Assembly (NCBI RefSeq): GCF_900115825.1
Contig: NZ_FOXW01000003.1
Coordinates: 62,001 to 126,000 of the forward strand
Source of the DNA: Desemzia incerta
Lineage (GTDB): Bacteria > Bacillota > Bacilli > Lactobacillales > Carnobacteriaceae
DNA length: 64,000 nucleotides
Direction of reading: 5' to 3'
Positions 47,147 to 55,169 of this stretch are shown here, one piece after another. A model generated the notes under the pieces. The model was not told the origin of the DNA and ran no database searches. It was given only the letters and a program-made list of their open reading frames with translations. A program made the translations under genes and the position numbers. Within the stretch, counting starts at the first letter, position 1; every line of letters starts with the position of its first letter.

Positions 47147-47803
47147 ATGTGGTACAAAGAAATATTTGAGCAGTTAGAAGCGCTAAGAGACCCGGTTCGC
47201 GCAGCGCAAATGGAAGCTTATATGCGGAATCAATTTCCTTTTCTAGGGATACCGGCTGCTCCTCGAAAAGCTGTTTATCAAAAAGCGTTTCGAAACGCAC
47301 TAAAAGAAAAGAGAATTGATTTTGATTTTGTAGAAACTTGTTTTTCTAAACCAGAAAGAGAATTCCATTACGCTGGTGTCGACTATCTGTTAGCCATTCA
47401 ATCGCTCCTTATACCTCAGCATTTACCAAAAATCAAGGAATACATTCAAAAAAAATCTTGGTGGGATACAGTAGATGGACTTGACGGGTTAGTAGGATCT
47501 CTCGTACTTCGCTATCCAAATTTGAAAAACACAATGATTGAGTGGAGTTTAGAAGACAATATTTGGTTGCGTAGAGTCGCCATTGATCACCAGTTATTGT
47601 TCAAAGAGAAAACAGACACAGATTTATTAGCTGCGATCATCAAAAACAACTTGAATGATACCGAGTTTTTTATCAATAAAGCGATTGGATGGAGTCTACG
47701 AGATTACAGCAAAACGAATCCTAAGTGGGTGGCAAATTTTATTCAAGAAAATCAGTCAGCTATGTCTACATTGAGCATTCGGGAAGGTAGTAAGTATTTA
47801 TAG
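47147..47803 (+). CDS. DNA alkylation repair enzyme, AlkD-like
   Basis: 218-aa HEAT-repeat DNA glycosylase for alkylated bases. Opening pattern RDPVRAAQMEAYMRNQFPFLGIPAAPRK (positions 16-43) and WWDTVDGLDGLVGSLVL plus WLRRVAIDHQL match the AlkD family, including W and D residues that contact the lesion. ATG behind TAGGAGG. Stands alone; not obviously part of a neighbour operon. Confidence 0.9.
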   Translation: MWYKEIFEQLEALRDPVRAAQMEAYMRNQFPFLGIPAAPRKAVYQKAFRNALKEKRIDFDFVETCFSKPEREFHYAGVDYLLAIQSLLIPQHLPKIKEYIQKKSWWDTVDGLDGLVGSLVLRYPNLKNTMIEWSLEDNIWLRRVAIDHQLLFKEKTDTDLLAAIIKNNLNDTEFFINKAIGWSLRDYSKTNPKWVANFIQENQSAMSTLSIREGSKYL

Positions 47804-47950
47804 TAATCCTGGAACAATTCTTTTAGCATTTGCTTAGATTGCTAAGATATATTTCAAAAACAAAAAATATATCAAAGAGATTTATCCAGAGGTAGTTGAA
47901 AGAACTGAGTGAAGTATAGAATAAGATATTGCACTTTCTTATACAGAAAC

Positions 47951-47998
47951 CTGCATCAGCCTAAAGAAAAAAACTCTTTTAGTTGATGCAAGTTTTTT
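47951..47998 (+). terminator. Terminator downstream of the AlkD-like gene
   Basis: CTGCATCA and TGATGCA(A)G pair, extended by CTAAAGA/TCTTTTAG, and TTTTTTG follows. The other parts of the 320-bp gap (47804-48124) show no gene. Confidence 0.75.
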
Positions 47999-48124
47999 GA
48001 TTCTATTTGTATAAATTGTATGTTATGCCTTATTCGTTATTAAAATACTAGTAAATAGTTTAGTTTGTTTAGCATCACAATAAGCTAGAAGGACTATTTT
48101 GTTTTAATAAGACGATAGAAAAAG

Positions 48125-48376
48125 TTATTCAATTTCTGCAGAAATAATAGTGATTTCTCCATCGGGCGAGACTTTGCTTGTTCCTCTCTCTTTATTTTCT
48201 GTATTTTCCCATTGAATATAGTAGTCATCGTTTTCTTTTTCTGTTGAAATGATTTTAGCCGTTCCTAAGTGATTGCTGTACTTTTCAATAACCATCTTTT
48301 CAGCTTCGGTTTTGGAGATAGAAGAACATTCTGCTAATAAAGAGAACAGAGAAAATAGTAACGTGATTTTTTTCAT
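48125..48376 (-). CDS. Small exported PepSY-like protein with unusual lipobox
   Basis: 83 aa. ATG 48376 follows GGAGG at 7 nt; the longer frame is rejected. Signal segment MKKITLLFSLFSLLAECSS has the form of a lipoprotein signal but with Glu just before the Cys, where G/A/S is normal. The mature part, TEAEKMVIEKYSNHLG...KVSPDGEITIISAEIE, resembles a short PepSY-type domain. Probably surface-anchored or secreted; function unknown. Confidence 0.6.
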   Translation of the reverse strand: MKKITLLFSLFSLLAECSSISKTEAEKMVIEKYSNHLGTAKIISTEKENDDYYIQWENTENKERGTSKVSPDGEITIISAEIE

Positions 48377-48600
48377 GAGAGAGCCTCCGCATCTAATTTT
48401 TTGGTAAAAAAATCTAGTATTATTTATTTTGATTAACAAACGAGTTGTATCATTCTTTACAAGAGAACGCTTTAATATTTACAGAAATTTTTATTTTTAT
48501 GTAACTAAGTAAGCTATAAATGCAGGATACAGAAATTAGATTGAATCACTATAGACTACTCCTGTAAACTAAATTTAAATAATAAGAAAGGAGAACTTAC

Positions 48601-49041
48601 ATGAAAATAATTTTAAAAGAAGATAAAAGTTTAACAGAGTCTATTATTGATATTACTTACAATATTTTCGATCAAAGAATAAAAAGGGTAGTGGAGTTAG
48701 TAAAAACAAATGGGGTTCAACTGAAGGGAGAAAAAGAGGGCAGTATACACTTGATGCCTAGTTCAGACATTTACTATATTGAAAGCGTCGATAATGTCTC
48801 GTTTCTGTATTCCGAACTAGATGTTTTTGAAAGCCGGGAAAAATTATACTCTTTAAACAATCAGCTAAAGAATACTTCATTTATCCAAATCAATAAGAGT
48901 ACTATTTTAAATATGGATTATTTAAAGGATGTAAGTCCGTTGTCTAATTATCGGTTAGAAGGCCAGCTGGATAACGGTGAAAAAATAATCATCAGTCGAC
49001 ATTATATGAAGAATGTAAAACAATATTTAGAAATTCAATGA
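48601..49041 (+). CDS. LytTR-domain transcription regulator
   Basis: 146 aa. The C-terminal 100 residues are a LytTR DNA-binding domain (IYYIESVDNVSFLY, FIQINKSTILNMDYL, ISRHYMKNVKQYL); the N-terminal 45 residues are not a receiver, so it is not a standard response regulator. AAGGAG precedes ATG. Partner DUF3021 membrane protein follows immediately, a recurrent pair in Lactobacillales where the membrane protein likely modulates the regulator. Confidence 0.88.
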   Translation: MKIILKEDKSLTESIIDITYNIFDQRIKRVVELVKTNGVQLKGEKEGSIHLMPSSDIYYIESVDNVSFLYSELDVFESREKLYSLNNQLKNTSFIQINKSTILNMDYLKDVSPLSNYRLEGQLDNGEKIIISRHYMKNVKQYLEIQ

Positions 49042-49055
49042 AGGGTGGTTTAGCC

Positions 49056-49448
49056 ATGAAACAATTTTTTTCCGCAAATTTAAGCAATATGACCTTTATT
49101 TTCTCATTTATTATCTTATTGAATGCCATACTTGGTAATTTAGGAGACTTTAATAAGTTAGTCTTGTATTTAGCCGCTGTCACTTTGATTCTCACTATTC
49201 TTTCGTACGGCATCTCCTATATTAATTTTCATTTAGAATGGACCTATCATATTGTTCAATTGAGTTTTCTGTTTAGTGCATTTCTGTTATTGGGACATGT
49301 AATGAAACTAATATCATTTTCTCTCGAGAATATCTTAGTGAATGGTATTGTATTTTCAATCGTATACTTTTTAACTGTCAGACTAAGAAAACAGCAGCTC
49401 AATCAATTGGCGGATGCCATAAATGAACAATTAGGAGATAGAAAGTAA
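49056..49448 (+). CDS. DUF3021 membrane protein
   Basis: 130 aa with four hydrophobic helices, typical of DUF3021 (KQFFSANLSNMTFIFSF, YLAAVTLILTILSYGISY). Starts 14 bp after the LytTR gene behind AAGGGTGG; an ATG at 49038 overlaps the LytTR stop but is too early. The pair likely acts as a membrane-linked regulatory unit; the signal is unknown. Confidence 0.8.
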   Translation: MKQFFSANLSNMTFIFSFIILLNAILGNLGDFNKLVLYLAAVTLILTILSYGISYINFHLEWTYHIVQLSFLFSAFLLLGHVMKLISFSLENILVNGIVFSIVYFLTVRLRKQQLNQLADAINEQLGDRK

Positions 49449-49720
49449 TTATTTCAATAGATGATTAGTGGGAGCGTCAATAATTTTGTGTAAATAACTC
49501 GTCCTTCTGCAAAATAATGAGTTACTCATTAAAAACATTGAAGATAATTTCTGAAAATCTTTATAGCTTCTGTTTTCAAAATTTTGATTATATGTTTCAA
49601 AGATGGATACCAGGAAAAACTTTAATGTTTCTTCATTTTGAAACTGCTTTTAGACAGATGTATGTTTCGATTTACTTATTTTGTATGTCTAACTTAATTT
49701 GATAAACGAAATCTTTATTG

Positions 49721-49779
49721 TTTACAAAATGATTTTTTTGGATTATCATTGACTAGTCAATTGTTGACGCGTCAACAAT
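49721..49779 (+). promoter_or_regulatory. marR promoter with twin operator palindromes
   Basis: TTTACA (49721-49726), 17 bp, TATCAT (49744-49749). Immediately downstream are two copies of TTGAC-N2-GTCAA: TTGACTAGTCAA (49749-49760) and TTGACGCGTCAA (49764-49775), centres 15 bp apart; the second extends to a 20-bp palindrome. Both lie at the start site, so MarR autorepression is likely. The rest of the gap from 49449 holds no gene I accept. Confidence 0.85.
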
Positions 49780-49800
49780 ACCCTGGAAAGGAGGTATATT

Positions 49801-50220
49801 TTGAATCTTAGAGAATTTAGTGGTCTTCTTTATCAGATAAAGATTGCTAACCAAGAAATGACATCCAGATTTGAGGAAGTAACAGGATTTAGCTTGACCA
49901 GATATGAATTAATGATGCTTCTTAATGAAACAGGAAAATGCTCACAAAAGCAAATACAGCATAAGCTACGAATAGATAGTGCTGCTGTAACGAGACATTT
50001 AAAAGTTCTAGAAGAAAAAGAATATGTAATTCGAGAAAGAAATAAAGAAAATAATCGAGAAATTTTCGTAGAAATTACTGAGAAAGCAAAAAAAGATCTT
50101 GAAATCTGTGAAAAAGAACATGATGAACTACAAAATCCTTTATATCATCTACTTAGTTCGGCAGAAGGAGAACAGTTACAACTATTACTTAAAAAATTTA
50201 TCAAACAAGAAGAGGTTTAA
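49801..50220 (+). CDS. MarR-family regulator
   Basis: 139-aa winged-helix repressor: LTRYELMMLLNETGKCSQKQ, IDSAAVTRHLKVLEEKEYVIRE and a C-terminal dimer helix. TTG start behind AAAGGAGG. It heads a compact operon with a nitroreductase (2-bp gap), an antibiotic-biosynthesis-type monooxygenase and DUF1304, a gene set that suggests response to quinones, nitroaromatics or other electrophiles, comparable to YodB/MhqR/HypR-type regulators. It has one cysteine in the dimer-helix region (EICEKEHDE) that could sense thiol stress. Confidence 0.88.
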   Translation: MNLREFSGLLYQIKIANQEMTSRFEEVTGFSLTRYELMMLLNETGKCSQKQIQHKLRIDSAAVTRHLKVLEEKEYVIRERNKENNREIFVEITEKAKKDLEICEKEHDELQNPLYHLLSSAEGEQLQLLLKKFIKQEEV

Positions 50221-50222
50221 AA

Positions 50223-50852
50223 ATGACATTAAATAATGATTTTTCAGATATCGCTTATAATAGAAAATCTATCAGATTGTACGATGAGAGTGTCAAAATT
50301 TCTAAAGAAGAAATGCTTGAAATGATCCAGAAATCAACTGTAGCACCGTCGTCAGTAAATATGCAGCCTTGGCGTTTCGTAGTCGTCGAGAGTGCTGAAG
50401 AAAAACAAAAATTGAAACCATTAATTCGTTTCAATACAAGACAAAATGACACATCTTCAGCAATGATACTTATATTTGGAGATATGGAATGTTATGAGTA
50501 TGGGGAAGCGATTTATAATCAGGCAGTAATTGAAGGTAAAATGTCTCCAAAAGTGAGAGATGAACAATTAGATGCAATCATCCCTTATTACAAAAATTTC
50601 ACTAGAGAAGAAATGAATGATGTCGTAAAAATTGATTCCAGTTTAGCTGCTATGCAATTTATGCTTGTTGCACGTGCTCATGGATATGATACGAACCCTA
50701 TTGGTGGATTTGAAGCCGATAAATTAGCAGAAGCATTTGGATTAAAAAAAGACCGTTATGTACCGGTCATGATTCTATCCATTGGTAAAGCATTAGAAGA
50801 AGGATATAATTCTATTCGACTGGATGCAAAAGAATTCACTACTTTTAAATAA
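50223..50852 (+). CDS. Nitroreductase family protein
   Basis: 209-aa FMN-dependent oxidoreductase. YNRKSIRLYDESVKIS, APSSVNMQPWRFVVVE and the late GGFEADKLAEAFGLKKDRYVPVMILSIGKA are standard NfsB/YodC-like motifs. ATG two bases after the marR stop with AGAAGAGG upstream. It probably reduces quinones or nitro-compounds with NAD(P)H as part of a detoxification operon. Confidence 0.92.
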   Translation: MTLNNDFSDIAYNRKSIRLYDESVKISKEEMLEMIQKSTVAPSSVNMQPWRFVVVESAEEKQKLKPLIRFNTRQNDTSSAMILIFGDMECYEYGEAIYNQAVIEGKMSPKVRDEQLDAIIPYYKNFTREEMNDVVKIDSSLAAMQFMLVARAHGYDTNPIGGFEADKLAEAFGLKKDRYVPVMILSIGKALEEGYNSIRLDAKEFTTFK

Positions 50853-50869
50853 GAGAGGAAGCTGATCAA

Positions 50870-51157
50870 ATGAAAGTTATTAATGCCTCATTTTTTATCA
50901 AAGGGAATCAACGTGAGAATTTTCTATCAGACACCAAAGAATTAATTTCAGAAACTAGAAAAGAAGAAGGTTGTTTAGCCTACAATCTTTACGAATCCCT
51001 AGAAGAAAGAAATACCTTCATTATGGTAGAAAATTGGAAAGATCAATTTGCAATTGATATCCATAATCAAAATCCTTTACTACAAAATTTTATTAGTAAA
51101 GTAGCTGATTACAGCATAAAAGCACCTGACTTAAAAATTTTCGAATTTGGAGGATAA
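50870..51157 (+). CDS. Putative quinol monooxygenase (ABM domain)
   Basis: 95-aa dimeric alpha-beta barrel of the antibiotic biosynthesis monooxygenase/YgiN family. ISETRKEEGCLAYNLYESLEERNTF and MVENWKD are typical. Encoded between the nitroreductase and DUF1304, consistent with quinone handling. ATG behind AGAGAGGAAG. Confidence 0.87.
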   Translation: MKVINASFFIKGNQRENFLSDTKELISETRKEEGCLAYNLYESLEERNTFIMVENWKDQFAIDIHNQNPLLQNFISKVADYSIKAPDLKIFEFGG

Positions 51158-51160
51158 GTG

Positions 51161-51520
51161 ATGACTATATGGTCTATTATTTTAACAGTAGTCGTTGCTA
51201 TTGAGTTTTTTTATATCATGTATATCCAAACAATTATTACAACTTCTAGCAAGACAAGTCGTATATTCAATATTGATCAGAAAGAATTAAGTCAAAAGTC
51301 ACTTAATGTGTTACTCAAAAACCAAGGAGTATATAATGGATTAATTGGGTTCGGATTGCTCTATGGTGTATTTTTATCACCAAATTCTCTTGAAGTCACA
51401 AGATTACTACTAGTTTACATTATAATTGTTGCTTTATATGGTAGTGTCACAAGTAGTAAAAAAATTATTTTTATACAGGGTGGTCCAGCTCTAGTAACCT
51501 TAATTTCAACACTCTTCTAA
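51161..51520 (+). CDS. DUF1304 membrane protein
   Basis: 119 aa, four helices; LLKNQGVYNGLIGFGLLYG is the DUF1304 hallmark. ATG 51161 has GGAGG at 8 nt. Last gene of the MarR operon. Function of the family is unknown, though members recur beside oxidative or electrophile-stress genes. Confidence 0.85.
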   Translation: MTIWSIILTVVVAIEFFYIMYIQTIITTSSKTSRIFNIDQKELSQKSLNVLLKNQGVYNGLIGFGLLYGVFLSPNSLEVTRLLLVYIIIVALYGSVTSSKKIIFIQGGPALVTLISTLF

Positions 51521-51680
51521 TTTTATAATTATGCTGCTGTGAAAGCTCTAGTGTAAAAAAATTCCGTATTATAAATATACAATATACCGCGATGTAGTCC
51601 CTTAATATAAACTAAAACTAGTTAACATGGGCTTGGTTTCAAAGGCAATAAAAAAGAGGATTAAATAGAAGACTAAGAAG

Positions 51681-51718
51681 CTGATTCCAGTGCTGTACTG
51701 GTGTCAGTTTTTTTTATT
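51681..51718 (+). terminator. Terminator after the MarR operon
   Basis: CTGATTCCAGT pairs with ACTGGTGTCAG (two imperfect positions), 5-nt loop, then T8. The rest of the 510-bp gap (51521-52031) is AT-rich; I see no gene in it. Confidence 0.75.
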
Positions 51719-52031
51719 TCCATTGCCCCCTTCATTAAGTGTAGTATTGTATATAGTTTTATCAATATAAGTCTTTAATTCTATTAAATTACTGTAATTA
51801 TTCTAAGAAAATTTATCTTTAAACTAACCAAATGGCTAATCCTTTTATGCAGACAGTTCGCCTTTAAAAGTATGTACACAGCAGATAGAAGCAGCGGCAA
51901 CACCAAAATCACTTTTCTTAACAATTAAACAAACATATGTAATTTATATATCTTTTTAGTCAAAACACGAGTATAGTTGAGTTAATAAAAAAGGTGTTTT
52001 TAAATTTAATCTTTTGAAAATAAGGATAAGA

Positions 52032-52493
52032 ATGAATTTTACAGCAAGTGGTAGTTACTACTGTAGTCAAGAGGAGATGATTATTATAAAACGTATAAAT
52101 GTAATCGCTATTTTTTTAGGAGGTATTCTTTTGTTTACATTAGGACATTTTTCTACATACACGTTTGAGGAGCCCGGTCCGAACTTAAGAGGAAACTACC
52201 AAGCCGGTGGAGGTGCTGCTTACGGACCTGGGAGTTATCAATTGATTTTTCATGAGGGAAAGCTTTACGAGTACTCTGATGACGAGTACACAGATACCGG
52301 GGAATATGTAGAAATTGAAGACAAAGTATATGCATTAAGCAGTGAAACGATAGAAGACTATATTGTACTGCAAGAGGATGACAGTTTCTATTTTCAGCCT
52401 GAAATCGGTGCAGATAAACCTGTTTACCACATGATTTCGGTCAGTAAGGTACCAACCTTTAATACTATGGACTACACCTCCGAAACAGATTAA
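52032..52493 (+). CDS. Unknown exported or membrane-anchored protein
   Basis: One hydrophobic segment (IAIFLGGILLFTLGHF) followed by an acidic extracytoplasmic domain of about 110 residues with a glycine-rich start (GNYQAGGGAAYGPGSYQLIF). Start uncertain: ATG 52032 has AAGGAT nearby; ATG 52077 touches GAGGAG with no spacing. Domain pattern (growth of short beta strands, LYEYSDDEY, VYALSSETIEDY) is like small secreted lipocalin-like proteins, but no family is recognised. Confidence 0.55.
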   Translation: MNFTASGSYYCSQEEMIIIKRINVIAIFLGGILLFTLGHFSTYTFEEPGPNLRGNYQAGGGAAYGPGSYQLIFHEGKLYEYSDDEYTDTGEYVEIEDKVYALSSETIEDYIVLQEDDSFYFQPEIGADKPVYHMISVSKVPTFNTMDYTSETD

Positions 52494-52551
52494 CTTTCAT
52501 GAATTCATTGTGCTACTATTGTAGTAGTTATTATAGGGGGAGGCAGACAAA

Positions 52552-52746
52552 GTGTTTTTTGAACTTTTATTGATAGTAGGAGTGTTAACGATCCCGATTT
52601 GGGGAGTTGTCTTTTGCCTTAATCTGATTTCCATTATAGAAAAAATTCAGTATAAAAAAGATTTTACAAAAAATAAAGTATGGTTTACTATCTCATTTGT
52701 TATTATGGTCTCAACCATTACGTATGGTCTTGTAGCAAGTAGTTGA
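52552..52746 (+). CDS. Small two-helix membrane protein
   Basis: 64 aa: helix 1 (about 2-26), short charged loop (EKIQYKKDFTKNK), helix 2 (about 43-62). GTG start with GGGGGAGG 9 nt upstream. No known family. Confidence 0.55.
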   Translation: MFFELLLIVGVLTIPIWGVVFCLNLISIIEKIQYKKDFTKNKVWFTISFVIMVSTITYGLVASS

Positions 52747-52893
52747 TCAACACCAGCATGGATTCATCATTTTATTTTCTTACATATTCATTGTGTTTGT
52801 CTGATTCAAATTCCCTTCTTCTTAAAAGGGGGCTAAGTTTCTTAAAGTGATGTATAGCGCTTGTATTTAAAATAAAAGAGAAGAGGGATATAC

Positions 52894-53178
52894 ATGAAAA
52901 AGGGATACTTATTGGTCGGTTCAATTGGATTAATTTTGTTGAGTTACTTGGGGAGTATGTTATTCGATTATTCTTTTTATGCAGCCGTTCAGTGGATCGC
53001 TGGAGCTTTGACAATCGTGGCGATCATTTTATCAGGCGCTTTAACAAATGGCGACCGGGTAAGGTCTAATTATGCAACTAATCAAGAACGGACGAAAACA
53101 GGCATTTTTACTGGATGGAATATTTTAATTTTTGCGATTCCGTTTTATTTAGTCATGATGTATATTGAGTTGTTTTAG
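52894..53178 (+). CDS. DUF5316-like membrane protein
   Basis: 94 aa with three helices. The loop SGALTNGDRVRSNYATNQERTKT and the closing hydrophobic stretch resemble DUF5316 proteins of Bacilli. ATG behind AAGAGGG. Stands alone with a terminator after it. Function unknown. Confidence 0.6.
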   Translation: MKKGYLLVGSIGLILLSYLGSMLFDYSFYAAVQWIAGALTIVAIILSGALTNGDRVRSNYATNQERTKTGIFTGWNILIFAIPFYLVMMYIELF

Positions 53179-53209
53179 GGAAGTCAACAGTATAAGAGAA
53201 ATTCATTAG

Positions 53210-53250
53210 AGAGCAGCAGTCATTCTGGGACTGTTGCTCTTTTAATTTAG
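53210..53250 (+). terminator. Terminator after DUF5316-like gene
   Basis: AGAGCA-CAGTC pairs with GACTG-TGCTCT, with one mismatch, followed by TTTTAATTT. Confidence 0.75.
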
Positions 53251-53403
53251 TAAGTATTTTACTGTATTTTTTTGAAGACCATGAACAACTCAATGAAGAA
53301 AAAACTTTTATTGAGAAATGAAAAAGGGTTATACTTTTTATAAAAACTGTATGTTATAATTGTCTAAATGTAAAATATAGTTGTCATTAAAAGGAGCAGA
53401 TAT

Positions 53404-53601
53404 ATGGCTAAAAACATTCGATTAAAGACAGCTCGTACACAAAAAGACCTCTCCCAAGAACAACTAGCAGATGCAGTGGATGTCACTAGGCAGACGATCA
53501 GTGCTATTGAAAGAGGAGATTATAATCCAACGATCAACTTATGCATCAAGATTTGCAAAGTACTGGGTGTAACATTAAATGATTTATTCTGGGAGGAATA
53601 A
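53404..53601 (+). CDS. Minimal XRE regulator (YozG-like)
   Basis: 65 aa, essentially one HTH: KTARTQKDLSQEQLADA, VTRQTISAIERGDYNPT, and the closing CKVLGVTLNDLFWEE. AAAAGGAG precedes ATG; a TATAAT with extended TG (53355-53360) lies upstream. It is followed at 2 bp by two paralogous membrane proteins, a frequent XRE-plus-membrane-protein arrangement in Firmicutes. Confidence 0.88.
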   Translation: MAKNIRLKTARTQKDLSQEQLADAVDVTRQTISAIERGDYNPTINLCIKICKVLGVTLNDLFWEE

Positions 53602-53603
53602 TA

Positions 53604-54050
53604 GTGAAAAAATATGATGAATATCAAATTTTCATGAAGTACAAGTGCGCTAACCATTCTTTTAATCTTCTTACTGGTCTACTGTTGGTGAATGCTTTCT
53701 TAGGAGTCCGATTAGGTTCCCGATGGGAATGGGGAACAATGAAAGAGGTAGAGGTACTGGTGATTCTGCTTATAGCATCGCTGTTCAATACGATTATCAG
53801 TGTTTACCATAATGCGTGGTACACAAAAGTGAATGAAAAACGAGGGTATATGTGGTTTTTCTTGATAAGTGGGATTATAAATTTAACTTTTACTATTGAA
53901 TATTTCATTTCTAATCCAAATAGTCTTCTGATTAATGGCAAAATCGGATTTGAAATTTTTAAACTCATGCCTGCATTATTAGGATTATCTATCTCAATCC
54001 CTTACTTTATTCGAGAATGGAATGAAAAAAGGATGGAAAAGAATGAGTAA
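53604..54050 (+). CDS. Four-helix membrane protein, tandem copy 1
   Basis: 148 aa beginning MKKYDEYQIFMKYK with about four helices and the internal motif SVYHNAWYTK. Its tandem neighbour has MKDYDEYQKIMRYK and TIYHNAYFSK, so the two are paralogues. GTG start behind GGGAGG, translationally close to the XRE gene. No known function; likely controlled by that XRE protein. Confidence 0.65.
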   Translation: MKKYDEYQIFMKYKCANHSFNLLTGLLLVNAFLGVRLGSRWEWGTMKEVEVLVILLIASLFNTIISVYHNAWYTKVNEKRGYMWFFLISGIINLTFTIEYFISNPNSLLINGKIGFEIFKLMPALLGLSISIPYFIREWNEKRMEKNE

Positions 54051-54079
54051 ATAATCAATCACATGGAGGAGGAATAAAG

Positions 54080-54517
54080 ATGAAGGATTACGATGAGTAT
54101 CAAAAAATAATGCGATATAAATATGGATACTATTCATTTATTTTACTCTTAGCTCTTTTATTGCTGAACGAATTTATTATGACTTCCCCCGATCCTCAAT
54201 GGGGAGAAACTAATGGGCTTGAAACATTATTTATTATGGGTATAGTACTTTTTGTTTTTAACATTGCTACTATTTATCATAATGCGTATTTTAGTAAAAG
54301 AGAGAACGTCGCTTGGTATCTGTTATTCGATGTCCTAATGAGCGCGTTTTATATATTTATTCTTTTCTCTAATAAAGCAGGATTTCCTGACAATTTATTT
54401 ATTGAAGGAAAATTAAGTTTCAATTCTTTTAATCTTTTAATTGGACTGATATTTTTAACTCGACCTATTACTTATTTGATCAGGAAAGGAATAGACAAAT
54501 TTAGGGATAAAGAGTAG
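54080..54517 (+). CDS. Four-helix membrane protein, tandem copy 2
   Basis: 145 aa, same layout as the preceding gene (DEYQ start, four helices, YHNA motif, LFIEGKLSFNSFNLLIGL near the end). ATG behind GGAGGAGG. Only 29 bp after copy 1. The copies are quite diverged, so this is an old duplication or family expansion. Confidence 0.65.
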   Translation: MKDYDEYQKIMRYKYGYYSFILLLALLLLNEFIMTSPDPQWGETNGLETLFIMGIVLFVFNIATIYHNAYFSKRENVAWYLLFDVLMSAFYIFILFSNKAGFPDNLFIEGKLSFNSFNLLIGLIFLTRPITYLIRKGIDKFRDKE

Positions 54518-54577
54518 CGTAGTAATAGAGATAACTTTTTATCTTGAAGCTTATGTAAAATTAGGAGGAGAATTTTA

Positions 54578-54958
54578 ATGTCCATTAAAATAATCAGAAA
54601 AACCGGATTTATGGGTATGGCAGTTCGTTTAGCAGTAAAAGTAAATGGAGAAAAAATTGCTAAAATATCTCATCAAGAATCTTTACAATTAAATATTAAA
54701 GAAAAAGAAGCTTTATTAAGAGTTTCGCAGTTAGGGACTATAAGCAACGAGATAAAAGTTAATGATGGAGATGTAATTGAAGTCAAAATGTCAAATTGGA
54801 GTTATCTCTTCGTTTTTTTATTATTTTTCAATATATTATTAAGTTCTTTAAACATACATTCTGGTTATCAAATAGCTGTAATGGCTATTGTAGTTATATT
54901 ATGGCTGCTAACTCTGTTTGTTCTTAACGGTTTTCGGTTGAGGAAAATAAATGAATAA
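54578..54958 (+). CDS. Beta-domain plus two-helix membrane protein, paralogue 2
   Basis: 126 aa. It aligns along its length with the gene at 42.0 kb: IRKTGFMGMAVRLAVKVNGEKIAKI, LLRVSQLGTISNEIKVNDGDVIEV (cited in parts), two helices and the tail NGFRLRKINE. ATG behind TAGGAGG. It closes the XRE cluster. Function unknown; the domain resembles PEGA-type beta modules. Confidence 0.6.
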   Translation: MSIKIIRKTGFMGMAVRLAVKVNGEKIAKISHQESLQLNIKEKEALLRVSQLGTISNEIKVNDGDVIEVKMSNWSYLFVFLLFFNILLSSLNIHSGYQIAVMAIVVILWLLTLFVLNGFRLRKINE

Positions 54959-54986
54959 AAAAATATTTTCTCAAAATACATACAAG

Positions 54987-55018
54987 TAACCATTCATAAA
55001 TTGAATGGTTATTTGTTT
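54987..55018 (+). terminator. Terminator after the XRE/membrane cluster
   Basis: TAACCATTCA / TGAATGGTTA, 10-bp perfect stem, 5-nt loop, then TTTGTTT. Confidence 0.8.
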
Positions 55019-55126
55019 AGGCTTTTTTTCTAAAAAAACTATTGTATCTGGACTACTTCAATAAGAACATCTTAAACAAAGTGAGTTTTTTATACAAATT
55101 GTTATTTCACTTTCTTTCAACTAAGG

Positions 55127-55151
55127 TATAATGATGTTGTGAACGTTATCA
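55127..55151 (+). promoter_or_regulatory. -10 element and candidate CcpA (cre) site
   Basis: TATAAT at 55127-55132 is followed by TGTGAACGTTATCA (55138-55151), which fits the cre consensus TGWNANCGNTNWCA at every position and is embedded in a palindrome TGTGA..TCACA. Its position at the start site predicts catabolite repression. The -35 is weak (TTTCAC). Confidence 0.7.
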
Positions 55152-55169
55152 CAGAAAGTGGTGTGTAAG

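Noticed and set aside
49517-49702. 61-codon frame upstream of marR
   Set aside because: No ribosome binding site, odd amino-acid composition for a soluble or membrane protein, and it precedes the marR promoter. Treated as chance.
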